Part shown: positions 10,144 to 19,809 of the stretch, piece after piece | Numbering within the stretch: the first letter of the stretch is position 1 | Layout: each line of letters begins with the position of its first letter | Assembly (NCBI GenBank): GCA_949290395.1 | Contig: CASERQ010000002.1 | Location: forward strand, 256,727 to 320,726 | Direction: 5' to 3' | DNA length: 64,000 bases | Origin: an uncultured bacterium | GTDB taxonomy: Bacteria; Bacillota_I; Bacilli_A; RFN20; CAG-826 | Program-made: the position numbers and the translations under genes | Notes under the pieces: model-generated | The model's database searches: none | Told to the model about the DNA's origin: nothing | Seen by the model: only the letters and a program-made list of their open reading frames with translations

Positions 10144-10401
10144 ATGGCAAATATAAACGTAACAATTCGCTTAGACGAAACTGTTAAAACACAAGCAGAT
10201 GAACTATTTTCGGATCTTGGAATTACATTAACTTCCGCCATTAATATGTTCCTTAAACAAGCAATACGCGAACAACGCATTCCGTTTGAAGTTAAACGAA
10301 CTTCTTCAGCTTATGAAATTGCGCAAGATAAGACTTTAGATTCAATTTCGGAAAAATTACTCGACAAGAATCTTGAAGCATATAAAGAATTAGCAAAATG
10401 A
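10144..10401 (+). CDS. RelB/DinJ family antitoxin
   Basis: 85 residues, the usual size. The N-terminal NVTIRLDETVKTQADELF and GITLTSAINMFLKQAI form the ribbon-helix-helix DNA-binding part of RelB/DinJ antitoxins, followed by PFEVKR and a C-terminal helix that would bind the toxin. The strong GGAGG and TATAAT suggest autoregulated expression as in this family. It overlaps the toxin ORF by ATGA (10398-10401). The partner is Doc/Fic-like rather than RelE/YafQ, a mixed pairing known for other antitoxins. The antitoxin itself is intact while the toxin is frameshifted. Confidence 0.9.
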   Translation: MANINVTIRLDETVKTQADELFSDLGITLTSAINMFLKQAIREQRIPFEVKRTSSAYEIAQDKTLDSISEKLLDKNLEAYKELAK

Positions 10402-10779
10402 TTATAATTAGCAAAAAGCAAGTAATTGCAATGCATCATGTTATCATCCTACGCACAGGTGGTAGTTATGGTTTACGTGATAAAAATATGCTGGAGTCTG
10501 CACTTACCTCGCCATTTCAAACCTTCGATTCACAAGAACTATTTCCTTCTTTTGAAGAAAAAGCTGCACGATTAGGTTTTGGCTTAGTATCAAATCATGC
10601 GTTTATAGATGGAAACAAAAGAATTGCAGCGCATACAAATGCTTGTTCTATTAGAATTAAATGGCGTTGTCTTAACTTATTCACAAACAGAACTTATCAA
10701 CATTTTTCTAGAACTTGCTTCAGGTAAAGCTTCTTATTCTGATCTTTTAAAGTGGATTTTAGTGCATAAAGCCAGATAA
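10398..10779 (+). pseudogene. doc: Doc/Fic-family toxin, frameshifted
   Basis: Begins with the Doc pattern (ISKKQVIAMHHVIILRTGGS, GLRDKNMLESALTSP) and contains the Fic signature HAFIDGNKRIAAH. Doc proteins phosphorylate EF-Tu with an inverted Fic reaction; the motif residues H, F, D, G, N, K and R are present. After the motif, one surplus A in the run at 10637-10639 shifts the frame, so translation would end at 10727 with a random tail. In the next frame MLVLLELNGVVLTYSQTEL...SYSDLLKWIL matches the normal Doc C-terminus up to TAA at 10777-10779. Either inactivated toxin or sequencing error. Its tail overlaps the ABC permease remnant on the other strand. Confidence 0.85.
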
Positions 10780-11545
10780 ATTGCTTTTTCGTATACCTTT
10801 TTAAAAACAGTTTTAATTAATTTGTTAATCATTATTTCTAATGATTTCAATTGGTTTATTCGCTTAATCATCACGTAAGGATTAATCAAAGATAAGACAA
10901 CAAAAAGAACTATAAGAAGAGCAAAAATACTAGTTGATACAAAATTAAATGGTAAAAACTGCATTCCTGGTATTTCTTCTAAACCATGGAAAGATAAGAA
11001 ACTATTAATAAGTATATTTTCGCAAAGTAAATTACCTAGATAAGTTCCAATAAAAAGCATAATAATCGATAAAATTAAAATTCCAGTGAGCGTAAATATG
11101 TAAAGATAATTAATAGAAGAAATCTTTAAGCCTATCGCTCTAAATATACCAATATTTTTCTTATCTTTTTTAACAATTAAAGTTACAAATAAAATAACAA
11201 AAACAATAGTTAAAACAATCATCATAGTTGTGACGGTTTTAAAAATAGCTTTAAAGATTGCAGCTTCATCTTCTACAGCGTAATAATAAACATCATTTTT
11301 ACTAATTAAATCGAATCCATCATCTTTAAAAGCACTATATAAACTTAAGAAATCACCATTATTATCAAAATAAAGATGTACAGGGTTGAAAGAAGATTTA
11401 AAAGAGTGGATTTGCCACTTCCAGACTTACCTAAAATAAACGTTAACCCTCTTTCTTCAAGAGTAAAAGAAATTCCATTTATTGCTTTTGTTTTAACAAA
11501 TTTACTTCTTGAATAAACTTTAACAATATTTTCGACTTTAAACAT
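10734..11545 (-). pseudogene. Deletion-fused ABC exporter remnant (ATPase N-terminus + FtsX permease C-terminus)
   Basis: From 11545 the sequence encodes the start of a MacB-like ATPase with Walker A GKSGSGKSTLLNLL, which stops matching near 11395. From there, in another frame, it encodes the end of an FtsX/MacB-type permease (VHLYFDNNGDFLSLYSAF..., then three membrane segments with KKDKKNIGIFRAIGLK, a typical FtsX cytoplasmic loop). The ATPase second half and permease first half are gone, so one internal deletion joined the two genes. The 3' end runs into the doc tail on the opposite strand, so the last residues are probably not original. Together with 7393-7913 it shows that such an exporter once existed here. 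Confidence 0.82.
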
Positions 11546-11620
11546 TTTTTAATCTCACTTTTAGTCTATTTTTAATGTTCTAAAACTATGTTAAATAAAT
11601 AATATCCTTGCAAATCTCTA

Positions 11621-12613
11621 CTATTTTTTCTTTTCTTGAAGATTTATAAATGCTTTAGCAAATTTTTCAGTCATGAATTTATATCCATTTATATTAGGAT
11701 GAACTGGGTCTTGCATAACAAAATTGAAATCTTGATTAATAAGATTTTCATCATAATAAAAATCTATAAAGCCTAATGAATCTTTCTCTAAAATCCTTTT
11801 TAAAGATTCAATTCTATTTTCATAACTCTTGTCTCTGTCTTTAAAGCAGGTATAAAAAATTACTTTAGGATTATTAAAGGATTTATCTAATTTTAAAAAT
11901 TCATTTATCGCTCCTAGAGTGGTTGTTTCATCATTTACATCGTCTTCTTTTTTCACTCTAGAAAGATCATTTGTTGATAATTGAACGAGTATATAATCAA
12001 AGGATTTAAGTTCATCAAGAGAATATTTTCTTAACCTAGCAACATATGAATCTTTATCAATATTAGCAAGTGTTGTGCCATCAATCGCTTCTTTTATTAC
12101 TTCAAAATAGTATTCATTATCTTCATATTCATTTAACATATCGACAAAGGAATATCCATTTGTTGCATATCCTCTTGTAACACTACTTCCAATAGCTAAA
12201 ATCTTAATTTTCTTTTTATCGCTATTATTAATAAGATTATAAAGTTCTAAAAAATCTTGTGATAGTTTGTAATTCTTTAAATCTTTCTTTTTTATCCAAA
12301 AGACTTTGCCTTCATTGCTATCTTTTAGCTCACCTTCAAATTTATCTGTTTTATATAAAAGACCAAGATATCTAGTGTCATTCCCCCAATCCCAATCTTT
12401 TATATCGCATAATTTTGGATTAAAAATGGTTAAACCAGTTTCTTCCTTCATCTCTCTTATGACACTTTCTTCTAAAGTTTCCCCTTTTTCAACGTGACCT
12501 CCAGGAAAAGAAAGACCTGGCCAATCTAATTTTGTTCTATCAATAACTAAAATTTCATCGTCTTTATAGACCATGCACATATTAGAAAGAATGCATTTAG
12601 TAATTTTATTCAT
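11621..12613 (-). CDS. Nudix hydrolase fused to SGNH/GDSL hydrolase
   Basis: 330 residues with two domains. Residues 1-125 form a Nudix fold with the box GGHVEKGETLEESVIREMKEETG... at about 38-60, of the 8-oxo-dGTP/nucleoside diphosphate-linked type. Residues about 135-330 form an SGNH hydrolase: GSSVTRG with nucleophile Ser144, the block III STND with Asn215, and DPVHPN with Asp302 and His305, so the esterase catalytic set looks complete. The stop of the upstream Nudix gene is 2 bases before this ATG and there is no clear Shine-Dalgarno, so expression is probably coupled. A Nudix-SGNH fusion is uncommon; it may process a nucleotide- or sugar-linked ester. Substrate unknown. Confidence 0.88.
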   Translation of the reverse strand: MNKITKCILSNMCMVYKDDEILVIDRTKLDWPGLSFPGGHVEKGETLEESVIREMKEETGLTIFNPKLCDIKDWDWGNDTRYLGLLYKTDKFEGELKDSNEGKVFWIKKKDLKNYKLSQDFLELYNLINNSDKKKIKILAIGSSVTRGYATNGYSFVDMLNEYEDNEYYFEVIKEAIDGTTLANIDKDSYVARLRKYSLDELKSFDYILVQLSTNDLSRVKKEDDVNDETTTLGAINEFLKLDKSFNNPKVIFYTCFKDRDKSYENRIESLKRILEKDSLGFIDFYYDENLINQDFNFVMQDPVHPNINGYKFMTEKFAKAFINLQEKKK

Positions 12614-12615
12614 AA

Positions 12616-13104
12616 TTAATCTACAACTAATTCCTTAATTCCTTTTTCAAAATAATTAACAAACAATCTTGCATCCATTTTTAAACATCTATCAAGATTT
12701 ATGTTTTTAAAATTATAAAACTTGATTTCTAAAGATTCATTATCATTTGGTTTTATCTTGATATCTTTTGAATTAACTCTAGCTAAAAAGATAGCATCAA
12801 CATAATATGTAACATCCTTATTAGGATATTTCATTCTTCCTTCTTCTCCGGAATAAAGAGCGATAAGTTCTAAGTCTTCTATATTTAACAAAATTCCAGT
12901 TTCTTCAAAAGTTTCTCTTAAAGCGCCATCTTTAAGTTTTTCTCCCATATTTAAGGCTCCGCCTGGAATAGAAAATTTTCCATTATCAGCTCGCGTTTCA
13001 AGAAGCACTTCATCTTTTTCATTTAAAATCATTATAGCAACGCCAATTGCCATAATTTCTTTATGTCCAACTATTTCTCGAATATATTTAATGTAATCTT
13101 TCAT
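12616..13104 (-). CDS. Nudix hydrolase
   Basis: 162 residues, a stand-alone Nudix domain. The box GGALNMGEKLKDGALRETFEETGI at about residues 48-71 has all key Glu and Arg residues for Mg2+ binding. N-terminal GVAIMILNEKDEVLLETRADNGKFSIPGG is typical of the ADP-ribose pyrophosphatase/MutT-like group. It is the first gene of a two-gene unit with the Nudix-SGNH fusion directly downstream. Divergent from ppk1. Substrate cannot be told. Confidence 0.92.
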   Translation of the reverse strand: MKDYIKYIREIVGHKEIMAIGVAIMILNEKDEVLLETRADNGKFSIPGGALNMGEKLKDGALRETFEETGILLNIEDLELIALYSGEEGRMKYPNKDVTYYVDAIFLARVNSKDIKIKPNDNESLEIKFYNFKNINLDRCLKMDARLFVNYFEKGIKELVVD

Positions 13105-13338
13105 ATAAATGAATTATGAAATATTTCTTTTCGCTTTCCAAGAAAATTATAGATGGCTATCAAGTTAATTTTAGATTCACTATTTAACTTAAGATAATAA
13201 ACTCAAAACGAATATAGCTGAAATTTTTGCGTATATACGCTTTTTTTAGATAATAGTTAGACTCATTAAACAACGTAACAACAAACACATCAAATCCGTC
13301 CTTTAAATAAACCGCCCATCAAGATAAAATATTTACGT

Positions 13339-15429
13339 ATGGAAAAGAATTCTAAGAAAAAAAGAACTATCATCAAATTAAACGATAATAATTACGTCGA
13401 AAGAGATGTTTCTTGGTGCTATTTTAACTATAGAATTTTGAAAGAAGCAGCTAATCCTCTTGCCCCTTTATATGAACGTTTATCATTTTTGGGAATCTAT
13501 TCAAATAACTTAGATGAGTTTTATAAAGTGCGTGTTGCAACCTTAAAACGTATATCTGAAAATAACGAAAAAAACTTTAAAAAAGAGAAAAACCTTGCAA
13601 AACACACATTAAAAAAGATTTATTCACTTGTTGCTGACTATGCCAAAGAATATAACGAAGTTTATAATAATGTGTTCTTAGAGCTTAAAGATAAAGGAAT
13701 TATTCTACTTGATGAAAACACAGTAAGTGATGCTCAAAAAGAATATATTCGCGACTACTTCATCAAAAATATTTCTTTAGATATCAACCCATTAATCATT
13801 TCTAAAAAAGCTGATTTTTCTAGTGTTAATGACACTCATATTTATCTTGCTGTAAAAATGAGTGAGAAATTAGATGATGATAAAGAAAATTTAAATTATG
13901 CCTTAATTCCTTTACCTACTTCTCATTGTGGTAGATTTATTGTTTTACCAAGTGAAGATAAATCAAAACACTACTATATTTATTTAGATGACGTTGTCCG
14001 TCTTAATCTTGATTACATCTTTAAAAACTTGCCATATTCTCATTTTGAAGCTTATGCTTTTAAATTTTCAAAAGATGCTGAAATGGAAGTTGAATCAGAT
14101 CCTGAAGAAGGCGTTTTAAGATCAATTTCTCAAGCTGTTAAAGAAAGAAAAAGAGGAATCCCTGTTCGTATAGTATTTGGCGAAGGAATGCCAAAAGATC
14201 TAGCTGATAAATTAATCAAAAAATTAGAGATTGATGATAAAGATATCATTACTCGTGGTGGAAAATATCATAATAACAAAGACTTAATGAAATTCCCTAA
14301 GGAGAATATTGAAGAATTGTCTTACCCTGCTTGGCCTCAATCTTTTGATAAAACTTTTTCAATAACTCCTTCTTTACTCGATATAATCTCTAAAAAAGAT
14401 GTATTAGTCCATGTTCCTTTTGAATCTTTTAATGCTTATATAAATCTTCTTCAAGAAGCGGCTATTTCTCCTAGTGTTACTGAGATTAAAGCTTCAATTT
14501 ATAGAGCAGCAAAAGATAGTAAAGTTATTCAAGCTTTAGCAAATGCTTCAAAAAATGGCAAAAAAGTAACTTGTATGGTTGAGCTTCTAGCTCGTTTTGA
14601 TGAATCTAGTAATATTTTAATTTCTCAAGCTTTAAAAGATGCTGGAGTTGAAATCTTAACTGGTAAAGAAGGCTTTAAAGTTCATGGAAAGATTGTCTAT
14701 ATAAAAATTAAAAACGGAAAAGACATAGCTGTTATATCAACTGGCAACTTCCACGAAGGAAACGCCAAAACTTATACTGACTGCCTTCTTTTTACTGCTA
14801 ACCCACTCATTGTCAATGAAGTTAAAGAAATTTTCTCTTTAATTGAAAATCCTTATGAAAAACATAACTTCAAATATCTTCTTGTCTCACCACTTCACAT
14901 GCAAAGTGTTTTTGAAAAGTTAATTAAAAACGAGATTAAAAATCATCAAGCAGGACTTCCTAGTGGTATCAAAATAAAGATTAATCACATCACAGATAAA
15001 GCAATGGTGAAATTACTTTATGAAGCTAGTGCAAAAGGCGTAAAAACAGAACTTTTAATCCGTGGTAACTCTTCTTTAAAAGAAGATAACGAATATTCAA
15101 ATAACAATTTAAAAATTCACGCAATCATTGATAGATATCTAGAACACTCTCGTATCTTTATCTTTGAAAATGCAGGTAATCCTCTGGTTTATATGGGCTC
15201 TGCCGATTGGATGCCTCGTAATTTATATAACAGAATTGAGGTTGTCACTCCAATTTATGATGAAGAAATCAAAAAAGAGTTAGAAATGATTGTTGATTAT
15301 GGCTTAAAAGATAACGTAAAAGGCGTAATTGTTACGGGTACAAATGAATATAAACGTTACGAAAACGATGAACCAAAATTTAGAAGCCAAGAAGAACTTT
15401 ATAATTATTATAGCAAGACAAATAAGTAG
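13339..15429 (+). CDS. ppk1: Polyphosphate kinase 1
   Basis: 696 residues, the normal PPK1 length, synthesising polyphosphate from ATP. The N-terminal domain starts with YVERDVSWCYFNYRILKEA and LSFLGIYSNNLDEFYKVRV. The catalytic C-terminal domains carry the two PLD-like histidine motifs: VHGKIVYI with His449 (autophosphorylated in the family) and DRYLEHSRIFIF with His603, plus STGNFHEGNAKTYTDCLLFT and MGSADWMPRNLYNR. The next gene, ppx/gppA, begins 9 bases after the stop, so synthesis and turnover of polyphosphate are co-expressed. No strong Shine-Dalgarno precedes the ATG at 13339, but AAAATATTTACGT sits there and no better start is in frame. Confidence 0.97.
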   Translation: MEKNSKKKRTIIKLNDNNYVERDVSWCYFNYRILKEAANPLAPLYERLSFLGIYSNNLDEFYKVRVATLKRISENNEKNFKKEKNLAKHTLKKIYSLVADYAKEYNEVYNNVFLELKDKGIILLDENTVSDAQKEYIRDYFIKNISLDINPLIISKKADFSSVNDTHIYLAVKMSEKLDDDKENLNYALIPLPTSHCGRFIVLPSEDKSKHYYIYLDDVVRLNLDYIFKNLPYSHFEAYAFKFSKDAEMEVESDPEEGVLRSISQAVKERKRGIPVRIVFGEGMPKDLADKLIKKLEIDDKDIITRGGKYHNNKDLMKFPKENIEELSYPAWPQSFDKTFSITPSLLDIISKKDVLVHVPFESFNAYINLLQEAAISPSVTEIKASIYRAAKDSKVIQALANASKNGKKVTCMVELLARFDESSNILISQALKDAGVEILTGKEGFKVHGKIVYIKIKNGKDIAVISTGNFHEGNAKTYTDCLLFTANPLIVNEVKEIFSLIENPYEKHNFKYLLVSPLHMQSVFEKLIKNEIKNHQAGLPSGIKIKINHITDKAMVKLLYEASAKGVKTELLIRGNSSLKEDNEYSNNNLKIHAIIDRYLEHSRIFIFENAGNPLVYMGSADWMPRNLYNRIEVVTPIYDEEIKKELEMIVDYGLKDNVKGVIVTGTNEYKRYENDEPKFRSQEELYNYYSKTNK

Positions 15430-15438
15430 GTGAAAAAT

Positions 15439-16344
15439 ATGAAAAGTGGATATTATGCAGGTATTGATATAGGTACAAACGGGGCAAGACTTGTTATAAA
15501 AGATGCCTATTATAATGAAAAAAGAGAACTTGAAGCAATTGAAGTCAACAAAGTTAGAGTTCCTTTAAGACTTGGCGCTGATGTTTATAGCATTGGCGAA
15601 CTTTCAGAAAAGAAGATTGAACAACTCTCTTTATGTATTTCTTCTTTTAGAGATTTAATGAAAATTTATGATGTTGTTTCTTATTCTTGTCTTGCAACAA
15701 GCGCTATGAGAGAAGCAAAAAACGGCGCAGAAGTCATCGAAAGAATTAAAAATGAAACTGGAGTTCAAATTTCGATAATTGATGGTGAAACTGAAGCTAA
15801 AACAATTTCAAAAATCGCAAAAGACTTCAATCTTGATGATGATAAATATGTTTTTATTGATGTTGGCGGAGGTTCAACTGAAGTTACTTTAGTCTCTAAA
15901 GGAAAAGCTATTGAAAGCACTTCTTTTGAACTTGGTACCTTAAGAATTTTAGCTCATAAAGATAAAAAAGAAACTTGGGGAAGATATTTTGATTTACTTG
16001 AAAGTTACCATAAAAAATATGGAAACATCGATATTGTTGGAACAGGCGGAAACATCAATAGATATTGGAAAATGAGTAAGAAAAAATCTACTAAAAAAGA
16101 TTTAAACTATCTTAGCGTTGAAGAATTAAATGATATCTTTGATGAATTAAATAAATACACCCCTTCTCAAAGAATGGATAAGTTTAATCTTAAGCCAGAT
16201 AGAGCTGACGTTATAATTCCAGCTGGCACTATTTTTAAAGAAGCTTCTTCTATCTTAAAATCTAAAACAATCTATGTGCCAATGATTGGTTTAAGTGACT
16301 CTATTGTTGATACTTTAATCGAAAATTATATTAACGTACTTTAA
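15439..16344 (+). CDS. ppx: Exopolyphosphatase / GppA phosphatase
   Basis: 301 residues from the ATG at 15439; AGGTG lies 7 bases ahead. An in-frame GTG at 15430 sits inside that Shine-Dalgarno and is unlikely. ASKHA fold: GIDIGTNGARLVI (phosphate 1), SCLATSAMREAKNG, DGETEAK, FIDVGGGSTEV (phosphate 2) and VGTGGNINR. Shorter than the two-domain E. coli enzyme, as in the single-module Ppx proteins of Gram-positive bacteria. It would hydrolyse polyphosphate or pppGpp. It forms an operon with ppk1. Confidence 0.92.
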   Translation: MKSGYYAGIDIGTNGARLVIKDAYYNEKRELEAIEVNKVRVPLRLGADVYSIGELSEKKIEQLSLCISSFRDLMKIYDVVSYSCLATSAMREAKNGAEVIERIKNETGVQISIIDGETEAKTISKIAKDFNLDDDKYVFIDVGGGSTEVTLVSKGKAIESTSFELGTLRILAHKDKKETWGRYFDLLESYHKKYGNIDIVGTGGNINRYWKMSKKKSTKKDLNYLSVEELNDIFDELNKYTPSQRMDKFNLKPDRADVIIPAGTIFKEASSILKSKTIYVPMIGLSDSIVDTLIENYINVL

Positions 16345-16389
16345 AAATTAGTTAATTATTTAATCTATTTAAAATTTAAGTTTTAAAAC

Positions 16390-16439
16390 CATTAGCGAAA
16401 ACTGCAACTAATTGCCCTTTTCGCTAATGAAATATAACA
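16390..16439. terminator. 12-bp perfect inverted repeat between ppx and the ylmH-like gene
   Basis: CATTAGCGAAAA (16390-16401) and TTTTCGCTAATG (16428-16439) are exact complements with a 26-base loop, starting 46 bases after the ppx stop. There is no T run after the plus-strand stem, so it may act as a terminator, RNA-stabilising hairpin or attenuator ahead of the next gene. A related GCTAACGAA/TTCGATTAGC stem lies just before the tRNA at 7972-8000. Confidence 0.5.
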
Positions 16440-16455
16440 AATACCAAATCTTCGC

Positions 16456-17248
16456 ATGTCTGAAACAAATTATCTTATTGCTCATATTAAAGATTTAGCA
16501 AGGAAAGCTAGTAAAGAAAACTCTATCACTAGTTCCTCTTTTTTGTCTTTAAGTGAACAAAGTGAAGTTAATAAAATCTTACCTAGTTTAAACAAAGAAT
16601 ACTCTAATGAATTAAACTTTATATTTGATGGAGGAAATGCCGAAAATAGCGATCGCAAAATTTTATTTATAATTCCTTCTTTTTTGAATGAATATTTTGA
16701 AGAGTTCAAAAAAGATAAAATTTCTTTGCTTTATTTAACTCCTAAAAACATGAAATATAGCGAAGCATTAACTCATAGAGATTTTCTCGGAGCACTTATG
16801 AATCTTGGATTTGAAAGAGAAATGTTTGGTGACATTATCATCAATCACTTAAACCAAAGCGAAGCCATAATTTACTTAGATTCTTCAATTAAAGATAGCG
16901 TAATAAATGATCTTGATCAGGTAAAACATACAAGTTTCAACGTAAAAGAAAAAGATTTAAGTAATCCACCTTTTAAACCGCGCTTTGAAATAATTTCAAT
17001 ATACGTTGCTTCTTTAAGACTTGATAACATTCTTAAAGAAACCTTTAAAATATCACGTGATGTTTCTCAATCTTTAATAGAAAAAAAAGTTTGTTTTTAT
17101 AAATGGTAAGACCATAACAAGTTCATCTTACACTCTTAAAGAAAACGATAGAGTAAGCGTTAAAACAAGAGGTAAATTTATTTTCTTGAACGAATTCACA
17201 ATTAATAAAAAAGGAAGATATCACGTTAAAATTAAAAAATACGCGTAA
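16456..17248 (+). pseudogene. ylmH: YlmH-like S4 RNA-binding protein, frameshifted in an A8 run
   Basis: The family core is clear: ALTHRDFLGALMNLGFEREMFGDI and SLRLDNILKETFKISRDVSQSLIE match YlmH of the Gram-positive division cluster, an S4-domain protein linked to ribosome rescue. At 17081-17088 an A8 run carries one surplus base; the assembled frame ends at 17109 after VCFYKW. In the neighbouring frame the S4 domain continues normally as KFVFINGKTITSSSYTL...NDRVSVKTRGKF up to TAA at 17246-17248, giving about 263 residues in total. Because only one base in a long A run is wrong, a sequencing error or transcriptional slippage is more likely than true loss. It stands alone here, away from the sepF-divIVA setting usual in Bacillota. 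Confidence 0.85.
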
Positions 17249-17277
17249 AACCTTGATATTTTTTGTTTTTTAGAATT

Positions 17278-19809
17278 TTATTGTGTTGCTTTTGTTCTTA
17301 AAGTGTCCAAGCTTGGGATTTCGTTATACCAACTTAAATCATCATTTTTAATTGCATAAATTTTGTATTCATTTAAACCTATAACGTTTGAAGCACCTCT
17401 TAACATAGCAACTTTCATAGTTTCATATTTTGCTAAAGGATCGCTCATAAAATGATCGCTTTCATAAGCTTTTAGGTCTAGTGAATATACAAATGGGTCT
17501 AAAGTAAATTCACTTGTTAGTTTTTGACTAAGCACTTCATCAAAAACTATATCGTTAGTATTGTACCCACCTCCTGCTATATAAACAGGAAGATTTAACT
17601 TCTCTTCATGAATAATTTCATCACTATGATTATCAAGTAATATCTTTTTAAGTGGCAAATAATCATCTTCAGTAATTTCAACTTCGAAATCGCTTCCAAG
17701 TCCACCATGAGCTTCAATTAAACTTCTAATATCTTGCCCAACTAACGATTCAAAAGTTAAATTAGACGTATTTTTCCAATCATAAAATCTTGTATCACCT
17801 GTTACATTAACAAGAGTTGGGTAGCCAGTTAAAGCTAGATTTTTAATGGTTACGCCGTCCATATATTGAGTAAGCAACATTCCAAAAATACTAGTAATAT
17901 TTGTTTCTAAGAATGTTCCTTGAGGTAAGGCATCAAGTGAGATTGCACTTATTCCACTATTAGAAAATAAAACATCTTTTAAGGTTGTTGTACCGACATA
18001 GTTTTTAGAACCATCTTCTAGATACATACCTGTTTCATTAGTTAATGCATCAGCGATAATTTCTTTTGTATTTATATAATCTTCTTTAGTGTATTGTGAT
18101 TCAGGAAGACTTAAAAATACATCAGTTTGAGTATTAGAAATTGTGCCAAAAGTTAATACAGTATCTGCTTTATAATTTTTCTCTAGAAGCTCTTTTTGCG
18201 AGGAAATTGGTGCAAGATAGCTAGATTTTGAAGTAGAAAGACGTTTTCCGTTTTCTCCATAATAAACTACATTTTCATCATAATTAACATGATTAAATTC
18301 ATTGCTTCCACTTCTAAAAAGAAATTCCATTGAATTTTGAAGTAAGGAGTTTTCAACTATTAAATTTTTAGAAGAATAAGCTCTTAAAACGTTTCTTCCG
18401 TTTTCTAAAATTGAATCAAAGATTCTTACATTATCGGCGTTTATATCAAGAGTTGAACCAACGTATTCTAGGTTAGTTAAGTTGTTACCAAAATCACAAT
18501 TTTTAAAATGAACATCTCTTAAAGTAACATTGTCACTATCAATATAAAATGCACTATTATCTTGTCCATATAAAGTAAACATAGGATAGACTTCACTTGA
18601 AGAAAAGTTAGGATTACCTAAAGTTACAAAAGGTATTGGCCCTCTAAATAAGTCATCTTTCATTAAATAAGGAATAACCATAGTTTCGCCATTTACGGTA
18701 ATAGTTTGTGTTCCACTAGGATAAGTTAATTCATGAGCATTAATAACAAAACCATTTCCATAAAAATCATCCTTAATATGAATTCCAGATTTTATATTTA
18801 CATTTGTTTTTTCGTTTTCAGGATGTTTTCCTTCATCAATTTCTTTATTGTAATTTGTTAAAAATTCATGGTTATAAGTTGTTTCAAAAGTGAATATGTC
18901 TTCTTCAAAAGGAAGCAATTCATTGTTTTCATCGAGTCGCCCAAAAAGATTTGTATCTTTGCTCTTCTTATCTACTATTTTCCCATTAGCATCAAGATTA
19001 TATGTATTTCTTAGTGACTCAAGGTTACTTCTTAAAACAAGTTTATATGGTTTAGAAGATTTGTTTGTGAAGCTAATTAAGTCTTCATAATCATAAACAT
19101 TAAGCGCATCAATTAACGTAAAAGAAATTTCTCCACTTCCAGCTTCACTTAATGGATTATTAAATCTTAGGTAAGCTTCTCCTTCTTTTAAAAAGTTAAC
19201 TCTATTAAGAGAAGAATCAAAACTAACGTTTTCACTTGCTTCAATTTTAATATCGCTCATTGTGATTGGTCCAAGAAGTTCTATATTTAAATCTAGATAT
19301 GCATCTGGAGTAACAAAAGGACTATCTTTAGCATCATACCTTTCAGTTGTATCATATAAACCAACATAATTTACGCCACTTATTGAACTAGATGAAAAAG
19401 GAATAATTGGATTAATAACGATGGCTCCGCCATCATCAACAATAATTGCAACAAATTCCTTAAAAAAACTATTTGCTTCGTTGGTACAAGTTATTGTTGT
19501 TCTTCCAGCTTTTAAAGGAACTAGATAAGAATCTTCTCCTTCTTTTTCAATGCTAGCAGTACTTGGATCAGAACTTGACCACACAATAGTATTTTTCTCA
19601 TTTAAAGGATATCTTTCATCATAAATTGGATCGCATTCAAGTTTTTGTCTTCCATCTTTTATCATGAAAGCTTGGTTTTGTTCATATTTCCAGTTCACGC
19701 CACTTATATAAACTTCACTTAATCTGATAACATAACTTGCTGAAACAAAAGCTAATATCGCTACAATAAAAGGAACAAGTAAAAGAAAAATAAATGCTTT
19801 CTTTTTCAT
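17278..19809 (-). CDS. Cluster A: membrane-anchored Big2-like/beta-helix surface protein
   Basis: 843 residues, last gene of cluster A. An N-terminal membrane segment (residues 5-27) serves as uncleaved anchor or signal. Residues about 48-120 resemble a Big2 Ig-like domain (IVWSSSDPSTASIEKEG ... LKAGRTTITC). The centre has the ladder-like repeats of a right-handed parallel beta-helix: NVTLRDVHFKNCDFGNN, ADNVRIFDSILENGRNV, KNLIVENSLLQNSMEF and later VTIKNLALTGYP. The start overlaps the end of the ABC permease by 4 bases (ATGA), so it is coupled to the transporter, and cluster B has the same permease/beta-helix coupling (paralog at 40420-42954, 844 aa). No catalytic residues recognised. Possibly the cargo or extracellular part of the ABC system. 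Confidence 0.8.
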   Translation of the reverse strand: MKKKAFIFLLLVPFIVAILAFVSASYVIRLSEVYISGVNWKYEQNQAFMIKDGRQKLECDPIYDERYPLNEKNTIVWSSSDPSTASIEKEGEDSYLVPLKAGRTTITCTNEANSFFKEFVAIIVDDGGAIVINPIIPFSSSSISGVNYVGLYDTTERYDAKDSPFVTPDAYLDLNIELLGPITMSDIKIEASENVSFDSSLNRVNFLKEGEAYLRFNNPLSEAGSGEISFTLIDALNVYDYEDLISFTNKSSKPYKLVLRSNLESLRNTYNLDANGKIVDKKSKDTNLFGRLDENNELLPFEEDIFTFETTYNHEFLTNYNKEIDEGKHPENEKTNVNIKSGIHIKDDFYGNGFVINAHELTYPSGTQTITVNGETMVIPYLMKDDLFRGPIPFVTLGNPNFSSSEVYPMFTLYGQDNSAFYIDSDNVTLRDVHFKNCDFGNNLTNLEYVGSTLDINADNVRIFDSILENGRNVLRAYSSKNLIVENSLLQNSMEFLFRSGSNEFNHVNYDENVVYYGENGKRLSTSKSSYLAPISSQKELLEKNYKADTVLTFGTISNTQTDVFLSLPESQYTKEDYINTKEIIADALTNETGMYLEDGSKNYVGTTTLKDVLFSNSGISAISLDALPQGTFLETNITSIFGMLLTQYMDGVTIKNLALTGYPTLVNVTGDTRFYDWKNTSNLTFESLVGQDIRSLIEAHGGLGSDFEVEITEDDYLPLKKILLDNHSDEIIHEEKLNLPVYIAGGGYNTNDIVFDEVLSQKLTSEFTLDPFVYSLDLKAYESDHFMSDPLAKYETMKVAMLRGASNVIGLNEYKIYAIKNDDLSWYNEIPSLDTLRTKATQ

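Noticed and set aside
10041..10280. Minus-strand frame of 79 codons over the antitoxin
   Set aside because: The plus strand encodes an intact RelB/DinJ antitoxin with promoter and GGAGG; the minus frame has no features.
13221..13247. GCGTATATACGC palindrome followed by T7
   Set aside because: Looks like a terminator but lies between divergent genes with no plus-strand gene upstream; stem only 4-6 bp.
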